A DNA stretch of 64,000 nucleotides, from assembly GCA_001939145.1 (NCBI GenBank), contig LSRX01000695.1, positions 142,494 to 206,493 on the forward strand. The letters are read 5' to 3'. Below are positions 47,401-59,387 of the stretch, one piece after another (positions within the stretch are counted from its first letter, which is position 1; each line of letters opens with the position of its first letter). Source of the stretch: Symbiodinium microadriaticum. Lineage: Eukaryota; Sar; Dinophyceae; Suessiales; Symbiodiniaceae. Made by a program: the position numbers and the translations under genes. The notes beneath the pieces are model-generated. The model ran no database searches and was not told where the DNA came from. It saw only the letters and a program-made list of their open reading frames with translations.

Positions 47401-47550
47401 CGCCCTAAACCCTAAACGCCGTAACATTTCACATTTCGGACTCATGCCGTAGCCCTGCGGTTGTCAGCAGGGCCTTGGCTTGGTAGTGTGACCTCCCAAC
47501 TTCCCCGCACCTCGAAGCTCATGCAAGCCTCGCAACCACTGGTGCACGGA
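44406..47550. other. no firm gene
   Basis: A TATATT tract at 45016-45061 and CCCTAAA units at 45227-45270. Frames at 45714-46148 and 46224-46691 (+) and 45986-46429 (-) exceed 140 codons but overlap each other and hold no motif. A G-rich run lies at 46481-46555. Confidence 0.45.
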
Positions 47551-47552
47551 CT

Positions 47553-47656
47553 CACCCTAAATCCTAAGCCCTACGCCCTAAACACTAAACCCTGAACCCT
47601 AAACCCTAAGCCCTAAGCCCTAAACCCTAAACCCTATAAACCCTAAACCCTAAAGA
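47553..47656. repeat. CCCTAAA interstitial tract
   Basis: About 13 units, mostly CCCTAAA with CCCTAAG, CCCTGAA and CCCTATAAA variants. Confidence 0.9.
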
Positions 47657-47696
47657 TAGCCAGGTCCCGACTGCCATGCTGCAACCTTCAGCCTCT

Positions 47697-47803
47697 AATA
47701 TAGGGGCCTTAATAATTAGAATAGGGTTTGGGGTATATTATGCTAGAATTATAATACGGAACCCCCCAAACCCTATTCTAATTCTTAAGGCCCCTACATT
47801 ATC
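47697..47803. mobile_element. foldback element of a fifth sequence type
   Basis: The left arm TAGGGGCCTTAATAATTAGA (then ATAGGGTTTGGGG) pairs with the right arm CCCCAAACCCTATTCTAATT (then CTTAAGGCCCCTA), with about one mismatch. The loop is about 30 bp. TA stands at both ends, and it lies about 40 bp after a telomere-like tract. Confidence 0.75.
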
Positions 47804-48414
47804 CTCCTAAACCCTGAAGCCTTACCAGGAACCTGAAGCTCCGCATAGGGGTCTTTGAGCCAGCCATGTGTCAGTCCCGCAGCTTCATATTCGAGGCTAC
47901 GCCTTTCTTCATTGGAAATTCTGTAGCTTCGGGAGGTTTGGTTTCGGGTTGTTTGGTTCGGGCCTAGGACGTAGGACTTGGGATGCTTCAGTTGGGTCTA
48001 GGTGGGCTTTGTCAGCGCTATTGAATGGAAGTTTCTGTAGGTGTGCAGGGCTGCGTGCGTGTGTGTGTGTGTGCGTGCGCGGGTGTGTGGTTTGGGGTGT
48101 GGGGTCAGTGGCAGGGCTGTATCCGAAGTCAAGGTGCAACGTTCTCTGAATGACAGATGAGACACAGACATGCACACGCACACAAACACAAACGCAGAGA
48201 GACATTACATATAGGTATGTACATTTAGATCTGTATGTAGTCTCCTCCGGCCGATTTTGATGAGCTAGCCACAAACAGTGTATGTATGTCTGTATGTATG
48301 TATGTATGTATGCATGCGAGTATCTATGCATTTGTGTCTCTACGGCTCTGTGTATCTATGCTTTGTATGTCCTTTATCATATATCACTTGCATTTATATA
48401 TCTGTATGTACACA
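47804..48414. other. no gene; GT and ATGT runs
   Basis: (GT)n-rich stretch at 48055-48085 and ATGT units at 48281-48316. Confidence 0.6.
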
Positions 48415-48548
48415 TACATAACATAACATAACATAACATAACAGAACAGAACAGAACAGAACAGAACAGAACAGAACAGAACATGACATGACATGACATG
48501 ACATGACATGACATATGTATATATCTATATATATATATAAGTATGTAT
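48415..48548. repeat. pentanucleotide microsatellite with three unit types
   Basis: ACATA units change to ACAGA units and then to ACATG units, each in a clean block, followed by (TA)n. Confidence 0.9.
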
Positions 48549-51500
48549 GCATACCAACACATATACACAGACACACACACACACACATGCACGCATGCAC
48601 AGTCATACTTCGTAGTTTTTTGACAGGAGACGGCTGCGACCGCCCCGGGCGATGAAGGCGGGCTTTCCGTTTCAGGTGTTGTGGTCTCTAGTTGGGGTGT
48701 ATCGGGTTCAGACTTTTTGGGCGTTCCTTCACAGACGCATTTGAGATGGGCATACACATCTTGTTTCACTGCTACGTGCTTGCTGCCGCACCCGAGGAAC
48801 TATATGCTGGGCCCACAGGCATGCGCGGGAAAGCTACGACATGCTCAGCTGTTCGTAGAAGGAACCCTAGCCCTACACAGACCGGGTACCCCAATCCTCC
48901 CATCCTCCAAAGCCCAAGCCCCATCCTGCAGCCCCAAAAGATCGAGTCCTCCTTTATCCCTTGTCCCAAGCCCTGAACCCCAATCCTTGAACCCCCTAAT
49001 TTAATTGGGGGTTTCCGAAAATAGGGGACCCTAATATGGTACCCTAAATAGTAGTATTCTTATTATAAGGACCCCAAAATAAGGTACCCCAATCTTCGGA
49101 GAGTCCCAATTCTGAGTGCTAAGAACTCTCACCAAGAAGCCTTAAAGCCACGGAGACCGGAGGGAACCTCCCACTTCCGGACGGTGCACAAGCCCCGTGT
49201 GGCCATCCGAGCCGCGCCATCTACCAAGGCCGAGATCGTGTCCCCCGCAAGGAATTATGGGATTCAGGGTTTCTAGGGCTTATAGGATCTGCAGGCTTCC
49301 CGTTGCTGCGAGTAGGGTCTCGAGTTTGGTCGTGGGCTGTTCGGATCCAGGATGATGCAGGCTTCAGGGTAGTGGGGTTTCAGCATCTACGGAGATTCTA
49401 CTGTTTAGGATCTAGGGTGCAGGGTGATGCCATGCCATATGGTTCCACAGACTTTTTGGCGTTCGTCTAATGTTCTACCTGACAGGGACCGTGAGGGAAC
49501 GATTCAGGTTCATTGGCAGTTCGGGGTTTGCAGATTGTTGGGGTATGTTGAACAGTTCTGATTCGTTAAATCCCCGGACCGCCAAGCCTAGGTATAAACT
49601 CCACATCCTTTTTCCGAGAGCTTGTAACCCGAAACCAAGCCTCCGCCCCAACCCCCAAAATGCAGTGGGCGGCTGCGGCGGAGGCGGAGATTTAGAATTC
49701 AGTCCAGCTACATGTACCAACAAAAAGACTGGGCGAATCCGGGGTCAGGGCTTTCGGTTTGGGACTCTGATGCCTACATTTCAGAGCAGTTGGAGCTAGG
49801 CGTCTTTCCGAATAAATAGAGTCAGGCTCCAGAGGTTGCGACTCTCACTAAACTTCGAACTCCATATTAACAAGGCTCTTCAACCCAGTAAGCTGTAAAC
49901 CCCACGCCCTCTGCTGAACTTCTCCGAGGCATGTTCTCGTCGTAGAGGAGATCTTCAAGGCTGGTGGGACGACGAGCCTCCACGTCCGGGAACTTCTAAC
50001 TTTGAGCATAAAGGCCCTAGACCCTGAGGTTAAGGGCTTGTGGTTCAGAATTGAGCCTGGATCCATAAACTGACGAGAGAGATATGCTGACCACATCCCG
50101 CAGGCGACTCCTGAAGAGCCACACCTAAAGCCGGCTTCGTTGTAGCTGTAGCTCCTCTCCACTACCGTTGCTTCTCCAAAACAATGGGACCGTTCCCAGC
50201 GCTTCCTTCAAGCCTCAATGCCTTCCTTACTCGCGGCGAGCCCGTTTTGCTTCGTTTTGCACTGCGCACTTTCCAAACTGATGTCAGTAAATTGTCCGAA
50301 CAATGCGTCACTGGGCCAATCCCATCACTTCAGGTTCCATCGAGCATATACATGTTGCCTCCGTTGTACTTTTGCTGTGCCCAGCTGGTGTCCTGTTCAA
50401 GAACAGCTCCTGTTTGTTGCATGGGAGACAGGTGGAGTCGGATTCTCTTTGTTAGGGGTCGAAGTCGGGCTGTCGATTCGAGTTAGATATAATGCTCCCA
50501 CCCCTATGCGCCCGACCCTATACCGTTAGGTTGTGAGTTTCTTCGGCTGGACCTCTGGGAAACGAGCAGGAGGAGACGACAATGCAAAGCATCAAGTCCT
50601 TCCTCACTCCATAGACTATTCAAAGTCAGGTCGTTAAATACTCGTAGACTCTGTGCTTGTGTCTCAATCGTAGCTCCCTTAATCGCCTAACCCTCAACCC
50701 CTCATGGTGGAGCCGAAGGTCATTGTGATAGAATCCTCCTCAGCAGACTAAGCTTGCTTGAAGGATGCGAGACCAGTTTTGGGGTTGTTTTTACATGCCC
50801 GATTGGAGCTCTGATTCCCTCAGCTTTAATCTCTCGCATATCCCTCTACGCTAAGCCCCCTCAACCCTAATGTAACCTCCGGAGCCTTTCCTTCTAACTT
50901 GGACTCGTCCTGGCTATTTGGGAGGCAAAACTCTCCAAGTGCCAGGTCTCAGAGGACCTGCCCTCCGGCTGGGTGAAGCTGGATCCGGAGGAGGCAGCGC
51001 TGTCGGGACAGGCTTGCAGAGGAGGTCTTCTTTTAGGCCCTTAACAGTTGTTCCAATAAGAAGCCCTCAGGGATGAGGGATAATAAAAAAATATAAGAAA
51101 CCCTCAAGAAATATTCTTGGCAAGTACCGCGGTTCCTGTGAAACTCCGGCTCGATCTGCTCGTTTCTTATGAGACCTAGCCCTAGCAGACATGCACTCGT
51201 GGCTTCCACAGGCAACCTCCTTGTTGGTGTCGTTGACCTCTAACACTACACCTCTGTTCCAGCATGCGCATATCAAACGCATCACGACCACCACGATGAC
51301 GACCCTGAGCCAGCAGCAGCAGGAGCCGTCGAATCAGCATTTTCAGATTCCGCATCATTACTACAGCAGTCGCTGGCGGCGCCAGCACGCCAGAATCCTG
51401 CTCATCCTCACTAGCTTCATCTCTCTCAACGGTGAACGGTACAACATAATTTGTTGTCATTACCATCGGCTGCACCATTATCACAATAATCGTGTTCATG

Positions 51501-52587
51501 CTTGTCACCATGTACATCATCACCGCAGAAATCGGCGTCCCCGTTTCCGCTTCAAAAGCAGTGAACCCTCCTCGCAGCCTCTCCAAGAGACCCCTGATGC
51601 AGGAACTGTAACTGACACTGACGGTGGTAGTGTTGCAAATCCTGCTCGGGTGAGGTATCCAAAAACTCGTCATTGAAAAGATCATGTCTCCAAGCCTATG
51701 CTCACCGCTAGCCTTACAGCCTCGCGATGCTCAAGCAGGCATGGGTTCGTGCCATCGATGCCGGCTATGTTCTGCGCGATGGGCGAGAAATCGGCAAGCC
51801 CGACCGCAATGTAGTGGCGGCAGGCTTTGTGGGAGTCGAATGCGGCAAAATTCAGAATGGGCGTTAAACATCTGTCAACCCAATGTATTCAGGCGTCAGC
51901 CTCCGGTCAGAGGTCGAGAAGCCTGAGAGCATGCATGCAAGACTGAAATCCAGCAGAAGCTACATCCGCAATAGCGCCAAGACTCGTATGTCAGCATCGA
52001 AGCTACATCATGCCAAGCATGGCGAGAGGAAAGCTAAACTCCGTTGTTCCAGCGTTTCTGCGGCTCTTTTGAAAACTACAAACTTTGCAGCATGACGTGG
52101 AAACTTGAGGCTGAACGTAGCACAGCCCGTGTGCAGGTCATCTGGACAGGGTATGGCTCTTGCATGTGCTGTGCAGTTGGCAAGACTTGCCAGCACGCAA
52201 CAGTGCGCTAGAATGTAGTTTTGCACTTAGAGTCTGAAGTCAGTGGACCAGGGATCACCAGTCACCCCGGCGTTTACATTAAAATTACACAGTGTAGGTT
52301 GAGTTTGCATGTTCTTGCACATCAGGCGGCCGAGATGGCAGCGCTTGAACACACTCGGATTTCGGCTTCGCATGGCGAAGTTGTGAACTTCCGACAAAAC
52401 TGGAGCAGTTTGTGTAACCAACCAATCTGACCCTGCATCGTAGGTTCGTCCTAGCCAGGCGGGAGGCAAAAGACCCGTAAAGCCCTAAGCCCTAAACGTG
52501 GGTCATTCGTGTGATGGCTTCGGGTTATGCCGAGTTGTATTGGGGCGTGACGGGATTATGTGGAGCCTACCCTGCCTGGTGGCGAGG
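48549..52587. other. no firm gene
   Basis: Near 48990-49090 there is a small palindrome ACCCCCTAATTTAATTGGGG and repeated GGTACCC words. Frames at 51191-51676 (+) and 51182-51685 (-) overlap, and neither has a motif. GGGAGGCAAAA words at 50920 and 52460. Confidence 0.45.
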
Positions 52588-52672
52588 GTCCTAAACCCCT
52601 AAACCCCTAAATCCCTAAACCCTAAACCCCTAAATCCCTAAACCCCTAAACCCCTATACCCCTATACCCCAA
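52588..52672. repeat. CCCCTAAA / CCCTAAA interstitial tract
   Basis: Mixed 7- and 8-mer units with CCCTAAATC and CCCCTATA variants. A TTTAGGG tract in the opposite orientation follows at 52792-52862. Confidence 0.85.
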
Positions 52673-52872
52673 AAAGCCAAGCTAGCCTTCCAGGTCTCGG
52701 GAAGCTCATCGAGCAGGTCCCCGAAGAGGAAGCCGAAAAGGAGCCCTTGGGGAGATATGGAAGACTTTGAGGGTTTGGGGTTTGGTATGTAGGGCATTTA
52801 GGGTTTCGGGTTTAGGGTTTAGGGTAGCTCAGTGAAAGAGTGTGGAAAACAGGGTTTAGGGTAGATACAGCC

Positions 52873-53559
52873 TATAATGCCCAATTTGCTAAAGATCGCT
52901 GGACACGGAGATGATCTGGAGGGCCGAGCTTTGGATCCTAATGAGGATGGGTACGTCGAAGTGACTCTTGGGATGCCCGGATAGGAGCAACGCAAGCCGG
53001 GGCAGTCTGAGCTTCAAGTTACAAAGTCACCATGCATGCAGACAGCACAAGCCCAGAGCCTCTCTGCTTGCAATGCCAGGACATTTGGCCCTATGCAACA
53101 GCCATAAACCTGGCGGCTGCATTGCAGGTGCCTTTCCAGATGCAGGTGGGGGAAAATGCACCAAGGGGAAAGTGAAAGTTGTTTGTCTTCCTTGGGCTGA
53201 ATCGTGGAAGAATTTCTTGTCGAAAGGTAGATCGTCGGCCCAAGCGGTCGCCGTGGGGTCTGCTGCAGCGTTTAGGACGTTTAGGCTTCAAGGTTTAATT
53301 TAGGGTTGAGGGAGTGCAGCCGTGAGAGCTGAACCTCCGTATGTTCAGACCTTCAGGCGTTTGCATTTGTCCTGATGCAAAGAAGGGTATAAGCCTTGGG
53401 CAGGGTGAGGGCCTTCGACCCCAACCACGCGAGAAGCTGCCGCGACTGTGGCTCAGCGCCTGGCACATGCACGAGGAGGTGGAGGCCGGGCGCAGTTCAA
53501 CTCAGACTAACAGAATAGTTCATAAATGCCGCTGTATAGCTTTACGTATACATACACAT
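52873..53559. other. no gene recognised
   Basis: Frames on both strands across 52968-53303 carry no motif. Confidence 0.4.
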
Positions 53560-53808
53560 ATACATATTCATATATACATATGTACGTATGTACGTATGTA
53601 CGTATGTACGTATGTACGTAGGTACGTAGGTACGTAGGTAGGTATGTAGGTATGTAGGTATGTAGGTATGTAGGTATGTAGGTATGTAGGTATGTATGTA
53701 GGTATGTAGGTATGGTATGGTATGGTATGGTATGGTATGGTATGGTATGGTATGGTATGGTATGGTATGGTATGGTATGGTATGGTATGGTATGGTATGT
53801 ATGCATGT

Positions 53809-53840
<32 letters not shown>

Positions 53841-53950
53841 TTATGTGTGTGTGACGTATATGGATATGTGTACGTATATATATATATATATGTATATGTA
53901 TGTGTATATATATATGTATATGTGTACATATATATATATACACATATGCA
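53560..53950. repeat. TACG, TAGG, GTATG and TA microsatellite
   Basis: TACGTATG units, TAGGTATG units, about 15 GGTAT pentamers (53712-53797), then CA and TA runs. The Tyr/His/Thr-rich frames over it are artefacts. Confidence 0.9.
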
Positions 53951-55370
53951 CCCCCCACTTCAAAATCTGCGCCTCTAGTGTTTGTAGTAGCCAGGTAGTG
54001 TAAACTGGCCTTGTTTTTGCATTACTGGAACAGAAAGAAAGCCTCAAAGTACTGCCGTCGGTGTTCTTCACGACAGCATGCATACATGAATATGACAACG
54101 GAATACTGTCTTCTGCCCTTCTCGTTCGCAGCACTGGAACAGGAATAGCACCTCAGAGTATTGCCGTCACCCTTAATGTCGACAGCACTCAGCCACCCAC
54201 GAACACGATGACGAGCTCGTACTTTCCTGGAAATAGATATGAAAACAGAAACAATGCACCAAACTATGTTTACTTGTGTTCCTCTCTAAGTACCTGATTT
54301 TATTCTATGTATGAAAAGTGCGGCCCCAAACCATCAGCCCTGAACTGAAGCCCCTACAGAGTTCTCGCCGCGTACAAGGCACGTATGCAACAGTTACGAG
54401 TGTACTACCTGCGATCTTGTATTCGCGTGGTATAGTCGTATTGTTTATATTAGAATAACACCGCAATGAGTATGGTTTCATACTTAGATACTGCTCACCG
54501 AGAACTCATGTGAAGCTTGCAAGTATGAATTACCAATGCCGATAATTTAATACTCAAACAATAGCAAGTATTGCTGCTGTTTTCGTGAATACGGAGTCAA
54601 TATGGGATCAGCATGTGCTGAATGTGTCATAGTGCATGGCTCATATTTAAATTCGCTCAATAAACAAAGTACAAAATATTCACGAAATCGAAGACTTAAC
54701 TAATAGTGAAATAGCTAGTCGTTGCATTGAAACAGATAGATATCTAGTCAGCAGTTAAGCATTTTATCATTTGTAGCTAGAAGCCCCGGTTCAAGTCATT
54801 CATGAACAGATAAGAAGCATTGCGAACCTGCGGGCCAAGGATGCAATAGTCCAGTTAAACATTCATGAGATGAATTAGACACTTGCCCAAGGTTAAATCA
54901 AAATTGGTTAACTTGAGGTAATTGCTTTGGTCAACAATTGGCGGTACTGCGTTAGCATATCAACATGTTCTTGCAATCGAACATTCATGAGCACCCGTTT
55001 ATTGTTGGGTGAATCTGAAGATTATTGTACTGAAATATTGAAGTTTATGCTAAAACCACGTGCTGGACGAGTAAAATGTGAAGGCTACTTGAAAGCTGCT
55101 CTTTTCCATAGAATGGGAATTAGACATAAGACTACTACAGTATTGAACAAATAGGTGTAAAGACTGAGTTGCTGATGTGTTGGGGCGCAGCCTAAAGCAC
55201 TACAAGGTTTGTTTAGAGTATTTCTAGGTACAGCTAAGGATGTGCCTGTCGTGGCCCAAACACATTCGAATAACATGCAGGGGTTTCGATTTTCATAAGC
55301 ATCTTTCCTTATGTTTCTGTACATGTGCAGTCTTTCGGAGAAAGTGTCACGCCCTATCACGAATAGCATA
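53951..55370. other. no gene recognised
   Basis: AT-richer sequence; two related words (CACTGGAACAG...GCCTCAGAGTA-like) near 54020 and 54130. No coding motif. Confidence 0.4.
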
Positions 55371-55800
55371 TCTCTCGAGACAGTCCCACAAAACCAAAAT
55401 ACCGAAGATTCAGAGCTATTCCAAAGGCCATTTCTCGAGTCTGTCCCAAAACACGCTCGAGACAGTCCCGAAGAAAACCAAAATACCAAAACGCACAGGC
55501 CAAACCATGAGCATGTTCCTCGGTACTTTCGTTTTTTGTTGGACTGTCACGAGGAATATGCTTATGGTGTGGCCTGTGTGTTTGGTATTCTTGTTTTTTG
55601 GGAATATGCTCATTTCAGATTTCGGATAGGTTCTGAAATCTTTGTTTTACTGGTTTGTTGGTCTCGAGGAATGTATGCCCATTTCTTGGCTTATAGGAGT
55701 GGGCATTTTTGTGTTTTTTTGGATTGTCTCGAAGAATGTATGCTCATTTCGTGGCTTGTAGGTTTTGGTCCTGTTTTGGGAGACTGTCTCGAGGAATAGG
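55371..55800. repeat. TCTCGAGACAGTCC module array with long stem-loop
   Basis: The module CTCGAGACAGTCCC followed by AAAACCAAAATACC occurs at about 55374 and 55456. It occurs inverted (GGACTGTC or GACTGTCTCGAGG) at about 55540, 55719 and 55783. Arms 55471-55522 and 55550-55601 are roughly 80 percent complementary and enclose a 27-base loop. Confidence 0.65.
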
Positions 55801-56043
55801 ATGAGGCTTCTTGTTTAATCGATTGCACACGTTCGTTCCAGGATGTATGTCTGTCTTCTGCAGCATGCGCAGGTGCAAAGTATGTCACCACCTACATTCG
55901 TATATGCAAGTACATGTACACAGATACGAGACAAATGTGCAGACCAGGGCTATACCGGCATACTAGACTCATTAGACATACTCAGACTAAAGGTGTGGAT
56001 TCCGAGGGGTGCCATATATGTATATATGTATATTATCTATATA

Positions 56044-56074
<31 letters not shown>

Positions 56075-57806
56075 ATAGATATATATATATGTTTGCATAT
56101 GCATATGCATAAGTATATATGCCTATCACAGAACAGCTTGTAGCATCATAAAGTTATTGTCATAGAGAGAGGATGTGTCAGCAAACCAGAGATTTCAGCC
56201 GAAGGTGTGGATGTCCTGAACTGTACGAGGATGCTCGGTTTCAGGAGTGTTGTTCGTTCCTTTTCGAAGCCGAGCCGCTCCAATCGCGACCGGTTTTAGG
56301 TTCGGGGCTGAGTCTCCCAATCACCTGGAAAGCAACTGGGATGCTGGGTTTCACGGAAGCACGGATCCAAAGCTAGAGCTTTGGGTGACTAGGTTTGGGC
56401 ACTGCCTGGACAGTGTTTCCGATTCGCTGGCATAAAGAGCTGAAAAGCTTATGCAAGCCAGTCCGACGTAGCTATCTTGGGTTATCTTCCCGTCAGGAGC
56501 ATTCTCATCGTAGTCTCCTCGTCTCAGCTCAACCTGGCAGTTGCTGTCATCCCAGTGAAGGTCCCACGACCGCTGCTGCTCCGTGGATCTGCAGTCCCGC
56601 GGTTGGCGCTTGCAGTGCTACCTGACCAGAGTTTGCATCGATGTCAGTCTTCTGTGCCGTAGAGCGCATTGAGGTTCCTGCTGGGGGCACATGGTCCAAA
56701 TCTTGATTCTGTGTAGTCACTCTTGTGCAGGTATGCCCCTACCTTCTGAACCCCAAGAACCTTTTGACGCCATTCAAGCCTCATAGTAATTTGGTACCTT
56801 GAAAATGCCCTTGTTGTAAGCATAATAGTCCTAGGTAGTGTTAGGGAGAACCCTCACAGCAAACCCTTCTTGACCCTACTTATGGCTCTCTTAAAACGGA
56901 CCTTAATGAGAAGGTCTATATCCCCCAAAAATCCCCCTAATCCTATCTCCTATATATAGTGCCCTTAGAGTAACCCTGTAGTATCCCTCCGAGGCTTCTG
57001 CGCGGCTCACCGGCCACAGCCGTCCAGAGCTTCCTGCCTTTCGGAGGAACGAGATCCCGAACCCCACATAATTCACTAGAATACAATAGTATGGACTGAA
57101 AAATGATATACTGTAATGCAGTAGAATAGAATCTAGGATAGAACAGAAAAGAACCAATCAAATACGATTTAAAAAGTGCATTATAAAAAACATGTATATA
57201 TATATGTTAGACTGGAGTAGAGGAGAATACAATAGAGTAGAGTAGAATAGAATGCAATACAATTTAAGAATCACACAACAAGATACTCTACTCATTTTTC
57301 TGTAACGAGTATAAAAGAATAGAAAAGTCCCAAAGAGCCCAAAGCATGCTAAGCCCCAGGCCTTCTCACTGGCCAGGCCGGCCTCTGCGAAAACCCTCAC
57401 ATCTTGCTTGCAACGGCCGGTTCGCAAAGCCTGGGCTTCCGGAGGTCATGTCGAAACCAGGTCGTGACCAAGAACTCAGGTCGCGTTAACCAGGACTCAG
57501 AAAAGCCTCGTCTTGTCGGCGTGAAAACCACAGTAAGACCTTGCAGAATCCTCAACCCTAAACCCTAATCCCCAAAGATGCGGGCTCGTCCTAGCTCGGT
57601 GGGAGGCAAAAAAATCAGCAAAGATTGCGTAGAACAAGTTGAGTTGTGCAAAATACCGCATGATGTACTTCGAGTATGTGGAGTTCGTAGTGCCTGTCAA
57701 ATGGCATGACTTCTTATGTCACTGTCAACTCTTCAAGTTCTGTCTTAGTGGATCCCATGTAACCTCGCCGTGAGCTTTGAAATCTGCAGTGAAGAGGGCA
57801 GAAACC
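55801..57806. other. no gene recognised
   Basis: (TA)n runs at 56036-56092. AT-rich around 57060-57320. Nothing coding recognised. Confidence 0.5.
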
Positions 57807-57955
57807 TCAACCCCTAAACCCTTAAACCCCTAAACCCTAAACCCTTAACCCTTAAACCCTTAACCCCTAAACCCTTAAACCCCTAAACCCCTAAACCCCT
57901 AAACTCCTAAACTCCTAAGCCCCTAAACTCCTAAACCCTAAACCCCTAAACCGCA
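57807..57955. repeat. CCCCTAAA interstitial tract
   Basis: About 18 units, mostly CCCCTAAA or CCCTTAAA 8-mers with CTCCTAAA variants. This is the longest such array in the window. Confidence 0.9.
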
Positions 57956-59271
57956 AGAGCTCCACCGCTCCCAGGCTTTACCACATGGCCCAGGGCTTCG
58001 GTCTGATCTTCCTCTTCTTCGATGCCCCGAACGAGCCGACGGAGCATTTTGGCCTGAGTAATTTGGCGATACTTGTCCTTAAAGCTCCTTCTTATAACTC
58101 TACTGTAATATACGCCAAAACCAGATGTTATGTTAAGTAATTTGCATTTTCTGATTGTGGTTGTTTCTATTATTAGCTCCCCTACATTATTTTCTCTGTT
58201 GTGTCTAGTGTATATCTAGTCGAGGTGTCGGACGCTGCAGCATGCGGCGGGCTCTTCTTAAAATTCAACCCAAGTTTCCATGATGACGAATTCTAGTGCA
58301 CCTTTTATTCTTCATACCCATGTCAATTGTGGTGACTTGAAATTATTGTGCTGACGTTGAACTAGACTTGGCCGACACCAATCTACACCCCTTGCTCGAC
58401 ATAGCATCCTGACGTGGCCGTTAAATGTGCAATTGACTAGTAAACAAGACAATAGAGACAAAAATAACTATATGTGTATACGTATGTATGTTTATATTCG
58501 TTCTTTATGCTTGTAAAGTTTATGCATATACATATACTTGTTGAAATTCATTTGTTTGCATTGTATAGGTAGATACATGGATACATAGGCTTACATACAT
58601 ACATGCACACATACATCCTGAAATCAGGAGTGGATTTGTTCATAGTATAGACATCGTCCAAGGCTCCCAGCGCTTTCCTCGGGTACGTTCTGCCTGATGC
58701 TTCACCGTTAGCCCCGTCGGCTGCTTGTCCTCTCCTCCCTATCCTCCTCGTTCAACAAACGGTCGTAGTCGATGTCGCTCGTCGCTTTGGTCATATTTAG
58801 CCGTACTGTTGTCGCCACGGCCACCCTCATCACCAACATCATCAGCATCAGCGTCGCCATCCTGTGCATCTTCCAGGCGGAATTGTTTCATGGTCCACAC
58901 CCTTCTTCGCAGCTTTCATGGATCAGCCCTGACCCTTGCCCATACCAAATCTACGGTAGCACGACGGGCCGTCCACGAGATTGAGAGCTGCTCGGACAGT
59001 ACTGTAAAAACCCAAAGGCATGAAGCCCTGAATCCCCGACGAAATGCACTTCACACGCGTGCCCTCTAGCCCAAGTCCTAACAGACCTGAGGCGGGAGGT
59101 GGTGGCCACGGCCCAAGCTTTAGCTGCAGCCCGAGGCATGCAGCGGCTTGTAGGTCAGTGCATGTATGTTTGTAGGTGAATGTGTTGAAATCTCCATGCG
59201 TGCATGCATGCATTCATGGATAGATGGATGTGCGAATGGATGTAGATAATGCATGTTTGTATGTATGCATG
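57956..59271. other. no gene recognised
   Basis: Spacer upstream of the LINE; ATGT/ATGC words at 58570-58610 and 59158-59270 directly before the LINE 5' end. Confidence 0.5.
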
Positions 59272-59311
59272 CCGATGGCTATGGCTCAAGCCATTTTGGC
59301 TCAAGCTCAAG
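59272..59311 (+). other. stacked relict DinoSL sequences at the LINE 5' end
   Basis: 59272-59290 is a degenerate leader (CCGATGGCTATGGCTCAAG). 59291-59305 is CCATTTTGGCTCAAG, an exact copy of the leader from after its internal AG. 59306-59311 is a further CTCAAG. DinoSL has an AG before CCATTTTG that can act as acceptor, so repeated rounds of trans-splicing and reverse transcription stack partial leaders in exactly this way. Confidence 0.85.
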
Positions 59312-59387
59312 TCCTGTGTTGGAAGCCCCTGAGTCCGTCTTGTCTTTGCACCTTTCAAGGCCTTGCTGCGAGGTTATATCCCTTGCG

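Noticed and set aside
53507-54134. His/Thr/Tyr-rich frames up to 140 codons
   Set aside because: Microsatellite translations (GGTAT, TACG, TA).
59253-59387. Upstream in-frame ATG at 59253 as start of LINE ORF1
   Set aside because: It lies upstream of the relict spliced leader and in ATGT-rich flank, so it is not in the element's RNA; 59388 is the first ATG after the leader.
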